From Pseudovirgaria hyperparasitica (taxonomy: Eukaryota; Ascomycota; Dothideomycetes; Acrospermales; Acrospermaceae), in the NCBI RefSeq assembly GCF_010093815.1, contig NW_022985566.1, forward strand, positions 324,884 to 388,883: DNA of 64,000 bases, written 5' to 3'. Position 1 is the stretch's first letter; every line of letters starts with the position of its first letter. This document shows positions 34,576 to 44,882 of the stretch, in pieces. The notes beneath the pieces were generated by a model that saw nothing but the letters and a program-made list of their open reading frames with translations, made no database searches and was not told the origin of the DNA. The position numbers and the translations under genes were made by a program.

Positions 34576-36000
34576 TCATCGCGGCGGCAGCGGCGGCGGC
34601 GCCGGATAAAGGCGCAGCGGCGAATCCATCAGCGTCTCACCCGCGTTCGCGCCCTTCCGGAACGGGCCCTCATTCTCCTTATCTGCGGATCCACCGACGC
34701 TCGAGGAAGGGAGGGGGCATATGTCCATGGCGTCGGGGGGAGGGATCGGGGGTTGCGATGGCCTTGCTGCTTGTGTGATTGCCTCCTCTTTCTTGTTTTG
34801 AGACGCGGTGTTTTGGATGAGTTGGATGTATGGATGGAGGGGCTGGGATGGCTGGAGGGGGACGATGCCTCGGGAGGCCCAGAGCTTGTGCATGTCTGCT
34901 GCGGATTGTGCTCGGGCTCTGTTCAGGGCTATGTTGGATTTTCCGTGCTGGGTCTGGGTCTTGTGCTGATGCTGATGCTGATGCTGATGCTGATGCAGCT
35001 GCATCTTCGTCGGATCGAGCGTGACGGGCGTGCGTTTGGCGACCTGGTCTGCGAAATCCTTCGAGCTGCTCGCAGCGACAGCCTGCTTATCCGACGCCAT
35101 CGACGGGCCGAAAACACCTGCGTTCATAAACTCCAACAAGTTGCCCTCCTCGGGCTTCAGCACACCGCCATGTTTCCGAGCGTATACGTGCTGGGCAATG
35201 AGCTGCTTCGCCTCGTCGCTGAGGGTGTACACGATCCGATGCCAGCCCTTCTGGAGCCAAAGGGCCAGCTGTACCCAGGCGTAGTTTTCTTGCGTGATGG
35301 GCGTGGGATCGAGGCACCATTCGCGCTGAATGCAGGTAATGTGTTTGGTGTAAGCGCACCATTCGACGTACATGGAGGTGCCCGCGGCGATGTCGGAGTC
35401 TTGGTTGGTCCACGAGTCTTTCTTGGAGAGCGGGATTGGGCGGTGGTCGGCCCAGAACTGGGAGCGCAGAGCTTTGAGGCTCATTTGGAATCCCATTGGG
35501 CGTACGGTGTTGGAGGTGAGGTCGGAGGATATTGTGGTTTGGAAGTAGAAGTCTGTTGCTTCGAGGGCGTGGTTCTTGGGGTCAGCGCGGAAACATAGGA
35601 GATGGGCGGCGAGGTTCGGAGGGAAGTGTTCGAGGCCGTCAATGGAGGTCGACTGCATGATTGGGACTCTGGAGAGATATCTTGGCTCCGCAGGGGGGAT
35701 GCTGAGGATGGATTTGTCCCAATCTTCTTGAGAGACCTTCAGAGTTGCGATCTGATCGACAGACGTCAAGTCGAACGTAGAGTCAAGAGGATACATGTCA
35801 GCAGTGGCCTTGGATGGCATTTGAATAGTGTTGGGCGCAGTGTAGGTGGAAGGCAGGTGAGAGAGAGGAGGATCGAAGTGGCTGCCGTGTTTCCAACCAG
35901 GCGGCCGCGACTCCAGTCGAATGGAGTGATACGTTTTGGGAGTCTCAAGTGACATTGTACCGGAAGGAGGAGAGAAACGTGATCGATAGGGGTCGGTCAT
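34576..36000 (-). CDS. Hypothetical protein with His-Gln repeat
   Basis: Single exon, up to 474 aa, family not recognised. Residues about 60-270 look folded and include a Trp-rich segment (QFWADHRPIPLSKKDSW, YVEWCAYTKHITCIQREWCL, VQLALWLQKGWHRIVYTLSD). After residue 300 it is low-complexity, with a (His-Gln)n run encoded by ctgatg repeats at about 34964-35001 and a Pro-rich end. A TATATAAA word on this strand lies only about 26-33 bases upstream of the ATG at 36000. Translation may therefore really begin at Met16 (35955), which leads into MSLETPKTYHSIRLESRPPG. No function is assigned. Confidence 0.72.
   Translation of the reverse strand: MTDPYRSRFSPPSGTMSLETPKTYHSIRLESRPPGWKHGSHFDPPLSHLPSTYTAPNTIQMPSKATADMYPLDSTFDLTSVDQIATLKVSQEDWDKSILSIPPAEPRYLSRVPIMQSTSIDGLEHFPPNLAAHLLCFRADPKNHALEATDFYFQTTISSDLTSNTVRPMGFQMSLKALRSQFWADHRPIPLSKKDSWTNQDSDIAAGTSMYVEWCAYTKHITCIQREWCLDPTPITQENYAWVQLALWLQKGWHRIVYTLSDEAKQLIAQHVYARKHGGVLKPEEGNLLEFMNAGVFGPSMASDKQAVAASSSKDFADQVAKRTPVTLDPTKMQLHQHQHQHQHQHKTQTQHGKSNIALNRARAQSAADMHKLWASRGIVPLQPSQPLHPYIQLIQNTASQNKKEEAITQAARPSQPPIPPPDAMDICPLPSSSVGGSADKENEGPFRKGANAGETLMDSPLRLYPAPPPLPPR
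34964..35001. repeat. Coding hexanucleotide repeat (CTGATG)n
   Basis: Six tandem ctgatg units in the plus-strand reading encode alternating Gln and His in the minus-strand gene. This is a simple-sequence tract that can change length in frame. Confidence 0.9.
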
Positions 36001-36025
36001 TCACCAGGGCGAGTGAAAACGGGTG

Positions 36026-36033
36026 TTTATATA
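36026..36033 (-). promoter_or_regulatory. TATA box of the His-Gln repeat gene
   Basis: TATATAAA on the minus strand lies 26-33 bases before the ATG at 36000. It is so close that transcription probably starts at or after that ATG. Confidence 0.35.
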
Positions 36034-36285
36034 TATGGAAAGTGATTCAGAGCGCGAGTTCAGAGCGCAGTTCCACGTGACGCCGGGCAGTTGCGGTGAC
36101 AAAACATGGAACAACACAATGCACCACTACATCACTGGTACGGCAGTAAGAGGTCTTGTACAGATTGGGTGACTCGCTTAGTGATGATATACGAACCTGT
36201 CACCACATACACCTTTGGTATCATGTCAAACTCCGTCAATGCATCCGCTACCAAAGCACTTTTTCGACTAGATATGAGATCAATC

Positions 36286-38930
36286 TCATGAAGTAGACCT
36301 GGCCTTCCACTCTTCATGCAGTTTCTTCTGCTTCTCCCACTCCTTCTTCAGCTTCTTTGTCTTATTCTTCGGGATCTCATCGCCCTTGGCGTCTTTTGTG
36401 GGCAGGCCCTCGTCGTCCCATGCTGAGTATTCTTTTGTTTTGTACATGTCCAGATGGCTCAGCTTTGCTTGCTCCAGCTTCTTAGCTGCCTTCTCTGCCT
36501 CCTCCTTCTCGCGCTTGGCCTTGGCGTCCTTCTTCGCCTGCTCGCGCGCTTCCTTGTCAGCTCGCTCGGCGACCAGTTGCTGGTCTACAGGGCGAACCAT
36601 TGCAGGCTGCCCTCCCTCACGATCTTCGAGGTATATGCCAAGATCCCAGAGTTGAACGTCTCGGAGCTTGTCGCAAAGCGCGAGATAGTCCTTAGACGGA
36701 GCGCTTTTGGAGCCAAGGGCCCTGACGTCTTCTTGGAACTGGCTAAGAACTTCTGCATACGGGACTGCGTTCATCTCCTGATGTTTCGCCGCAACGTCCT
36801 CTGACGCAAGCCTCTCTACTTCCTCGCTCGAGATCTGACCAGCAATTGCTCGCCGTCTAATCTCGTCGCGGAGTTTGGCGGCTGGGTAGATGAACTGCTT
36901 GGCGACGTCTGGAATGTCAGCACCTGCCCAGCCAATGGCGTTGGCAGCATCCACACGAGCAGATCCGTTAAGACCAAACACGGTCACTATGTTGGTGATC
37001 CATCGAGCTGCACTCAGCACAGTCTCTGGCGACAGCATCTCTTTCTCTCTGGCATTGTACTGTGTGATGAGCTGAGAGATGGTGCGCATGGCAGCTGGGG
37101 TATCGAAAGAATCGCAAAGCGCAACATCCAGTGCCGACTGCGCTGAGCTCAAGGCCTCAGCGAGCGCAGAGTCGGCGTCCGCGTTCGGCGTGCTCGTCTT
37201 GGGGTTTCTTTGGAGGTCTTGTGCTTTCAAGAAGAAGTTCTGCACCTTGTCCTCCCACGACTCGCCAGCCTTGACGAGCTCAGGGGTAATCTCAACACCG
37301 TCGTGCCAGCCGCCTAAGTGAGTCAGCCTTGCAAACAGTAACAACGTGATAAGTTGGAATTACCTAGTAGAAAGACAATCCGTAGGCCGCGAGGCGTCCA
37401 CTCGCCTCGCTGCAGCGCCTCTCGGATTGTCGTAAAGTTCTTCAGACTCTTGCTCATCTTCGAGCCAGAGATGGACAGATGGCCCATATGCAGAAAGTAA
37501 TTGACCCATTGATGCGTACCATCACCATGATCATGCCCATGTCCAGTTTCTTGATTCGCCCAGAACGCCTCGCTCTGAGCGAGCTCATTGTCGTGGTGAG
37601 GGAAGGCGAGGTCGATACCGCCACTGTGAATGTCAATCTTCGGGCCTAGTACATCCGACGCCATAGCTGAGCACTCAATATGCCACCCGGGCCGCCCTTG
37701 ACCCCATGGACTAGGCCAGTACGGCTCGCCCGGCTTCGAGGACTTCCAAAGCGCGAAATCGGCATCTGATCGCTTCTCCGATGTCTTGTTCGTCAGAGAA
37801 CCTTCGCCGTCCGCCTGTAGTTCCTGGTTTCCGCGATTCCACGGTTCCAGGCGAGAGTAGTTATTTCCGGCCTTCTCGAAGGCGTCAATGTCAAAGTACA
37901 CCGAGCCGTCTGAGGTCGCATAGCCGAAGCTGTTCTTCTCAATCTTCTGCACGAAATCTACTATCTGAGGACCGTATTCGGTCACGCGTGTGAGCACATC
38001 TGGATCCAGGCAGTTCAATGCCCGAACGTCTTCCATGAAGCGGTCCTCGAACTTCTTCGTTAGCTTCGTGAAGATGCTGTGGTCGCTTGTGTCGAGCGCG
38101 GCGCCGTACAGACTATCTAGATATGGCAGTAGCACATCCTCCGCCCTGGCATAGAACTCTGCCGGCTTAATCTTCTTTGACGTGTCCGATGCGCTGCTCA
38201 ACACCTCTGCCGCCGATGTAGCAGTCTTGATGTGCATCTTGACCTTCGCCTCCTTGTCCCCAGCCGGCCCATCTCCTTCCAGAGCACCACCAAACAGCAC
38301 TTTCTGATATACACGCATCGACTCTGCAGGGAAGTGTTGCGGGTCGACTCCCTCCGGCAGCTCCTTCAAGTTCTTCTTGATATATGCGGCGTACGCCTTT
38401 GTCGTGGTGTCGAGCACCTCCTCGTCAATCTCCTTGTGCTTTTCCACAAACTCCCCAAACAAGTGCTGCTGCCGGCCCCTGAGAATAATCTTATCATCCA
38501 CGTCTGTAATGTTCATGACGAACTTCATGTCGAATTTGAAGTAGTCCCGCATGATCCGCCGAATGATATCGGTAGAGACATAGTTGCGTGCATGTCCTAG
38601 ATGGGCGTCATCGTATACCGTCGGCCCGCAAGCATACCATGTCACGGCCTTGCCTGCGGGATCGAGAGGCGTGAAGGGCGTCTTGCTGCGCGTCAGGGAA
38701 TTGTACACTTTGAGCGCCGGCAGCGTCTCTGCTTTGGACTGCGTCTTTGGGTCTTGCCACACGGGCTGCTGACGAGTGGTCGCCATGGTGCGGATCGGAG
38801 GGAGAGGAGTGTGGAAAGGCAGACTGGGGAAGATTCGACGTTTTATCAGAGCGGGCCTGGCGAATGAGTCAACTGGAGAATGAGTCGGTCGGAAAGCTGC
38901 AGCGCGGAGAGTGAATGAGAGAAAGCGCAT
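36286..38930 (-). CDS. Cysteinyl-tRNA synthetase, probably dual cytosolic/mitochondrial
   Basis: Two exons, 37364-38930 and 36286-37313 with a 50-nt GT-AG intron; 864 aa from the first ATG. Class I synthetase signatures: the HIGH box is AHLGHARNY, the KMSKS box is SKMSKSLKNF, and the zinc-site neighbourhood includes CGPTVYDDAHLG and GWHIECSAMA. The C-terminal anticodon-binding region ends in a Lys/Glu-rich tail typical of eukaryotic CysRS. The first 48 residues (MRFLSFTLRAAAFRPTHSPV onwards) are basic and lack acidic residues except Asp, as in a mitochondrial presequence. The ATG at 38786 (ACCATGGCG, strong context) would start the cytosolic form MATTRQQPVWQD. It is divergent from TRM61, with 284 bases between starts. 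Confidence 0.95.
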
Positions 38931-39214
38931 CAGCAGGCTTCAGGACGGACGACACTTGGGGACAACAGAACAAGGTCGCAAATAGGGAGTAGATATACAG
39001 CGTCAGAGAACAAACAGACCAGAATTCACTCACTCTCAATACTATACACACGAACACATGCAGTGCGGATTTATCCCCCGCTACTCCCAGCCCTACGCAC
39101 AGACCCTCCACGAGCTCCCCATCCCATACAGCTCCTCTCGATATTTTTCCTCTACCAGAACACAACCTCTCAACCACCAACACCACCACCACATCACCAA
39201 CCCAAACACCCACA

Positions 39215-40873
39215 ATGCCGCCTCACGAGCCCTCACCCTTCCTCGACCCAGGCCCCTCGTCCACGCCCTCGACCCTCGGCATAATCCACCTCAAACGCGA
39301 CCTCCTCGTGCCCACGATCCTGAGCACATCCACGCCGTCCGCCACAAGCGACTACGCCGAGGGCATCGTGACGAACACACGCTTCGGCTCATTTCCACAC
39401 TCCACGCTGCTGCATATCCCATGGGGCACACAGGTGCGCGCGTCGAAAGTCGACACGGGCAGCCGCGGCAACAGAGACAAGAGCAGCTGCAACAACAGCA
39501 ACCACGGGAAGAAGCGTAAGCGCGGTGCTGGTGCTGGGGCTGGAAGAGAGAGCACACAGGACGCAGACGGGGAGGATGTAAAGGCGGCCGTGGTAGCGAG
39601 TACGGGGTTCGCGCACCTACTGCCTCCAACGCCCGAAGCATGGACGCTGAGCCTACCGCATCGCACACAGGTAGTGTACACGCCAGACTACAGCTACGTA
39701 CTACAACGACTGCGCGTGCGACCTGGCGATACGCTGATCGAGGCCGGTGCGGGCAGCGGGTCGTTCTCCCACGCCGCAGCGCGCGCAGTCTTCAATGGCT
39801 ATCCATGGGAATCACAAGAGCCGAGCGAAGACACAACACAGGGCGCGAAGGACAGCACGACGAAACCGCCAACGAAGAAGAAGAAACCAGGCAAAGTATA
39901 CAGCTTTGAGTACCACGAACCACGCGCAACCAAACTCCGCGAAGAAATCAAAGACCACGGCCTCGACTCCATAATCCGCGTCACACACCGCGACGTCTAC
40001 CAAGACGGCTTCTGCCTCCCCCCACCCGACAACAACACAACCACAACAACCACCCCCAAAGCCGACGCAATCTTCCTCGACCTCCCCGCCCCCTGGCTCG
40101 CCCTCAAACACCTCACCCGCACCTCCACATCCAGCACCCCCTCCCCCCTAAACCCCCTCTCAACAACCCGCATCTGCACCTTCTCCCCCTGCATCGAACA
40201 AGTCACCAAAACCGCCGCCGCCCTGCGCGCCCACGGCTGGACAGACATCGACATGCTCGAACTCGCCCATCGCCGCATCGACGTCCGCCGCGAGCGCGTC
40301 GGCCTCGCTGAGGAGGGCCTGCGTGGGAGTAATGCCAGTCCCGCGACTGTGCATGAGGCGCTCGGCCGGATGCGGGTGCTTGAGGCGCGGCATCAGGCGC
40401 ATCGGGCGGCGGGGGGGAAGGGGGCTGCTGGGAAGGGGACTGGGAAGGGGAAGAATGGGGAGGGGAAGAAGATGAAGGAGGGTGGGAATGGGAAGGAAAA
40501 TGGAAAGGGAGAGAAGAAGAAAGGCACGCGTGACGTCGACAACCACGAAGATGAAGCTAGCCCCAACGACGACGACGCAGCAGCAGCAGATATCACAGGC
40601 AACACCACCACCACCGACCGCAAACTATGGAAAGAAGGCCGCCTCGTCCACCGCACGGAGACAGAGCTCAAGACGCACACTTCATACCTTCTCTTCGCGG
40701 TCCTGCCGCGCGAGTGGACGGCTGCGGACGAGGCGCGGTGTGCGAGGCGGTGGCCTGTTGGGGCTGGTGGTGGTGGTGCAGGTGGTGTTGGTGGTGGTGA
40801 TGGTGGTGGTGGTGATGGAGGTGGTGGTGCTGAAGTGCAGGCACCGCAGACGAAAAAGGTCAAGACTAGATAG
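39215..40873 (+). CDS. TRM61: tRNA m1A58 methyltransferase catalytic subunit Trm61
   Basis: Single exon, 552 aa. Core motifs of Trm61/GCD14: HRTQVVYTPDYSYVLQRLRV, the SAM-binding LIEAGAGSGSFSHAAARAVF, VYSFEYHEPRATKLREEI, ADAIFLDLPAPWLALKHL, and RICTFSPCIEQVTKTAAALR before the final catalytic-fold strand. With Trm6 it methylates adenosine 58 of tRNA, including initiator tRNA-Met. The protein is longer than most because of low-complexity inserts: a Gly/Lys-rich stretch at about residues 395-440 and a (Gly)n-rich tail before QTKKVKTR. Codon use flips from C-ending to G-ending near 40330. Confidence 0.94.
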   Translation: MPPHEPSPFLDPGPSSTPSTLGIIHLKRDLLVPTILSTSTPSATSDYAEGIVTNTRFGSFPHSTLLHIPWGTQVRASKVDTGSRGNRDKSSCNNSNHGKKRKRGAGAGAGRESTQDADGEDVKAAVVASTGFAHLLPPTPEAWTLSLPHRTQVVYTPDYSYVLQRLRVRPGDTLIEAGAGSGSFSHAAARAVFNGYPWESQEPSEDTTQGAKDSTTKPPTKKKKPGKVYSFEYHEPRATKLREEIKDHGLDSIIRVTHRDVYQDGFCLPPPDNNTTTTTTPKADAIFLDLPAPWLALKHLTRTSTSSTPSPLNPLSTTRICTFSPCIEQVTKTAAALRAHGWTDIDMLELAHRRIDVRRERVGLAEEGLRGSNASPATVHEALGRMRVLEARHQAHRAAGGKGAAGKGTGKGKNGEGKKMKEGGNGKENGKGEKKKGTRDVDNHEDEASPNDDDAAAADITGNTTTTDRKLWKEGRLVHRTETELKTHTSYLLFAVLPREWTAADEARCARRWPVGAGGGGAGGVGGGDGGGGDGGGGAEVQAPQTKKVKTR

Positions 40874-40989
40874 GTCGATGGGTAGATATGGATGGGTAGG
40901 GAGGGAGATGAGGAATTCAGGCCTGCGTGGCTGACTGGCTGGCTGGATGGCTGGATGGATGAGATGGCCTGGTTCTGGTATACGCATGC

Positions 40990-41040
40990 ATGCATGTAGG
41001 AAGTAGGCAAGTAGGCAAGCAAGCAAGCAAGCAAGCATCT
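40990..41040. repeat. Simple repeat (AAGC/AAGTAGGC)n
   Basis: Tandem aagtaggc followed by caag/aagc tetranucleotides in the short spacer between the convergent TRM61 and QTRT2 genes. Confidence 0.8.
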
Positions 41041-41050
41041 CAACGCATCT

Positions 41051-42631
41051 CTACAACCTCCGCATTCCCCCCTTTCCCATTCCCATCCCCATCCCCAAGC
41101 CTCCCCCCTTCCACTTCCCACCCCCATTCAATTTCCCCTTCCCCCTCCCCCTCCCCCCACCATCCGCACTCCCCAGACCCAACCCCATATACCCCCTCCC
41201 GCGCGGCCTCACCCCCTCACTAACCGGCATCTCCACCTCATACCAGTCCTCGAACCTCGCCCTCTCCTCCTCAAACCTCCCCTTAACCCTTCCCTCCATA
41301 CCCCCCTCTCCCTCCCCACCATCCACAATCCCCCCCTCTCCCTCCCCCCCCAAAACCCCCCTCACCCCGCGAAAAAACCCCTCCAAACAAGCCAAATTAT
41401 GCACCTGCACCAGCGTCCAAGCCAACATCTCCCCGGCAGCAAGCAAATGATGCACATATGCGCGATGATGGCGCGCACAGGTATAACACGCGCAACCGGC
41501 CTGCAGCGGGGCGGTGGAGAGGGCGTGTGCGGTGGGGTTCCAGAGGGATGTGCCGAGGGGGTGTTTCTCTGCTTGTTGTTGTTGTGAATCTGATTCTGAA
41601 TCTGATTTTGATTCTGGCGAGGCCCCCCGAGGCGCAGGAAAGGTGAAAGTCAGCGCGATGCCGGCGTCCGTGGCGGTGCTGAGAAAGGGGGCGAGAGTGA
41701 GGTCTGCGCCGAGGGCGATGGAGTGGAGGAGTTGGGATGGGGAGTGTGCGGGGGCGAGGCAGAGGCGGGGGAGGTGCGTGAGGGGTTGCGGAAGAGCGGG
41801 GATGGCGGAGGGGTCGTAGATGGCGAGACCGGCGGGGAGGGCGTGCCCTTCTCCATCACCGTGTCCGTCGTCAGTGACGGCGTCGAGCAAAGAATCCAAA
41901 TACCAGCGCTGCGCCTCGACGGGCAGCGGCAACACAGCCGCGAAAACAGCATAGTCGCCCCCTACTCTCCCCTTCGCGCGTTGCAGATCCGTCAGCCATG
42001 AAGCGGTGCGATCGAGCATTTTGACGCGGCGCTTGAGGCTGGGCGCGGGGTTGCCGTGGGGGATATCGGCGGGGGCGACGAGGATGTCTGGGTTGAGGGA
42101 TGGGGCGGCGGCGGAGATGTATGTGGCTATGGACAGGGCGGAGAAGCCTACGGAGGTGCAGATTGCGAGGGAGGAGGATGAGTTTGGGTTTGGGGAGGGG
42201 ATGGGGGAGAGGCGGCGGGGGGCGAGGATGGAGAGGGTGGTGTCTGGGAGGGCGGTGAAGGTGCGGAGGGTGGAGGAGGGGGATGTGGTCGTGGGTTGGA
42301 GGTATATCGGGGGTGTTTTGAGGGGTGCTTTTTCGACGACTAGGAGGGGTGTTAGTGGTAATTAGTGGTGATTGAGTTATGCTGGCGGCGGCGTACAGTC
42401 TTCCAGCGCGACGTACACGCCCTTGACATCTGTGTGCCTGCGGAACGTGTCTTGTGTGATGTGTGGTATGACGCCTCGTGAGGTATCCGCGATGTAGTGC
42501 GGGGTCTCGAGTGTGTTTCGGGCATCGTGAGTGAGGAGTCCGAGGCGCGGACCGGAGGTGGATGCGCTGCCGGCGAGGATCGTGAAGCGGAGCGGGTCGG
42601 GGGATCTTTCGGGGCCGCTAGGATCGGACAT
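41051..42631 (-). CDS. QTRT2: Queuine tRNA-ribosyltransferase accessory subunit 2
   Basis: Two exons, 42397-42631 and 41051-42339, joined by a 57-nt GTACGC..TAG intron; 507 aa. Diagnostic features: the N-terminal LRFTILAGSASTSGPRLGLL and TPHYIADTSRGVIPHITQDT; central SLNPDILVAPADIPHG and VKMLDRTASWLTDL; and the zinc site GCACYTCARHHRAYVHHLLA followed by LVQVHNL, giving CxCxxC plus His. QTRT2 is the non-catalytic partner of QTRT1, and together they insert queuine at tRNA position 34. The C-terminal 100 residues are Gly/Lys/Met-rich low complexity and probably not part of the fold. It is tail-to-tail with TRM61 (177-bp gap). No catalytic QTRT1 is in this window. Confidence 0.92.
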
Positions 42632-43523
42632 GTTTGTGGTGGGTGGTCACCAGTATGTGGCGATTGGTTGTGGGTTGTTGTGCGCGAGGTGGTAGATGGA
42701 TGTTGGAGTCCAATTCGCAATCGATACGGAATCCGTGGATGCGCGCGCCGACCCGCGGATCAAACGCGCAATCACGTGTACACAACCCAGCTCTAAATTA
42801 CTCTTCCAAAAGCATGAGTATAAAGTCAAAAGTAACTCATAAGACATATACCATCTGCTTTTATTTGCTTGTGATCACGCGTCAGGTCTGTAATCACGCG
42901 TCAGGTCTGCAGTGCTAGAATACCCAAGAATATATTTCCTTTTACTTTGTTCCATTCAACCACGACATCCTCTTCTCGCCCAGGCGGTTACGTTTCTTCG
43001 CGACTTGGAAGAAGAAGCAAACAAACCATGATATGTACAACAAACTGCCTTCAGTCTTCCATCATACCATCCTGACCGCACAACCTGATATGGCCCGTGC
43101 AGTACTTTCAAACCCAGAGGGAAATAACGCAAAGAGATACCGCCTTTCGAAGCTACAACGGCTTCGCCCAAGCACGAAAAGACAAAAGAACAGTGAGTGA
43201 GTGGTCCTGGCGACGCAGCCTGAACGCCCACCTTTGCCGTTTTGACATGACGAAACCAGCGATCGTGAATGCCCCACGGGCATGTGAAAAGATCTTCTGT
43301 AACACAACTGTAGAAGCGAAAATAACCGAGTCCCTTAATAATTGGACTGGGGTGTGGGATATAAGACTCGGCCTGAGCAGTCAATGCTCATCTGCCGGGC
43401 GTCGAATTATGCGTATTTGTTCTCGCAGGTTTTGGATGTGACTACTGCCGTCAGATTGGTACAATCCAATAAGATATCGAGCCAGCGCACGGCTCCCGGA
43501 ATACGTGGTTGGTAGAAGGTCTT
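42632..43523. other. Intergenic region, QTRT2 promoter and exchanger 3' flank
   Basis: Upstream of QTRT2 and downstream of the Ca2+/H+ exchanger. It contains a tandem ACGCGT-bearing repeat at about 42874-42910. Minus-strand frames at 42956-43384 lack an ATG start and family resemblance. Confidence 0.5.
42874..42910. promoter_or_regulatory. Tandem ACGCGT (MCB-like) elements
   Basis: atcacgcgtcaggtctg occurs twice with a 19-base period, giving two ACGCGT palindromes about 240-280 bases upstream of the QTRT2 ATG. ACGCGT is the binding core of MBF-type (Mbp1/Swi6) cell-cycle regulators in ascomycetes. Function here is inference. Confidence 0.45.
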
Positions 43524-44882
43524 CTAGTGACCGCCAGTGAGGCTGGTGGGGTCGGATGAAGCGTCGTCCGGGTAGACGTAGAAGGCGAGGGCAATGATGA
43601 TGTAGGTGCCGAGACACATGGCGCCCTCCAAGTAGTTGCTCTTGCCGTCCTGAATCAGGTAGTTGACGACCAAGACACTGAGGAAGAAGACGACCGTCTC
43701 GAAGAGCTGGAAGTGGAGGGTCATGTTGATGTCCATGATCCATCCGAGAATGACCATGAATGGCGTGACGAAAAGCGCAATCTGCATGGAGCTACCAATG
43801 GCAACACCCACGGCCAAGTCCATCTTGCTCTTGTACGCAACCACGACGGCCGTGACGTGCTCGGCTGCATTTCCAACAATGGGCAGCAGCACAAGACCGA
43901 TAAAGGTCTTGGACACTTTCCCTGTCGCGACAATGCCTTCAATGCTTCCGACGAGATATTCAGCACACACTGCTGTGATGATCGTGATGACCGCAAGAGC
44001 GATACCAGCCGGAATGGGCCCTAGGACTTGAGCTTCTGCATGTTCCTCGTTTCCATTCTCGTCAGACGCTTGTTCCTCGTCAAACAAGTGCGCGTGACTC
44101 TTCAATTGGAAGTACAGGTAGAGAACGTAGAGAATGAGGAGGATGATGGAGGTGCCGTGAGACAAAAGGAGGATATTGTCGTTGGAGCTCTCCTTGGAGT
44201 CACGTAGCGCGGCGTACAAGGTGGCAGGGATGATCAGCGAAGCCGAGGCGACAGCCATAAGCGACGACATGGTCGATGCGACGGTCGAGTTGAACTTCTG
44301 CTCTGGCTTGGCGATGCCACCAGCAATAAAACAGCACCCAAGCACGAGGAGGATGTTGGAGAGGATGCTGCCGAGCATACTAGACTGGACGATTCTGACC
44401 TCATTCTTCCTCAGCGCAACAATGGAGACCTAGATAGACGCATTAGTTATATGCCTGAGTATGATTGGCGCATCTCTTACAATCAGCTCTACGGCATTGC
44501 CAAACGTCGCATTCAACAGACCACCAAGTGTTTGACCAACATGCACAGATATCTCTTCCGTCGCAAAGGCCAACAGCGATGCCAACGGGATGATGGCCAA
44601 GAAGTTGAGAATGAAGACAGCAGTGGAGCTCCAACCAAGCTCGCCAGAGATGATACCCAGAGGCACGAATACCAGTAGCACGTTGACGTAGTTGCTTGCC
44701 AAAGTCTTCCAGGTGGTATAGAGGATTAACATTGGCCACTTGACCCAGGCGCGATCGTCTTTGAGGTGCCACCTGTCGCCGTCATCGGTATGGGAATGGT
44801 TTCCGCCTCCTGGTAGCAAGGGATCCCTCTCGCCGGATGCTCCATCGACATGGCCATTCGGGCCATTCGGTCTTCCAGGCAT
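43524..44882 (-). CDS. VCX1: Vacuolar Ca2+/H+ exchanger, CAX/Vcx1 family
   Basis: Two supported exons, 44481-44882 and 43524-44429, with a 51-nt GTAAGA..TAG intron; 435 aa from the ATG at 44882. About eleven hydrophobic segments form two repeats. The paired cation-selectivity motifs are [17 protein letters not shown] in the first half and [20 protein letters not shown] in the second; an acidic loop ([16 protein letters not shown]) separates them. Family members drive vacuolar Ca2+ uptake with the proton gradient. The N-terminus may be longer: the frame stays open upstream through [20 protein letters not shown] to a possible acceptor near 44959, so an additional 5' exon is likely but not resolved. 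Confidence 0.9.

Noticed and set aside
39290-40550. Several long open frames opposite TRM61
   Set aside because: They are shadows of the biased codon use of TRM61; the plus-strand frame carries all conserved methyltransferase motifs.
42956-43384. Minus-strand open frame of 142 codons downstream of the exchanger
   Set aside because: It has no ATG start (TTG), lies in the 3' flank, and has no recognisable domain.
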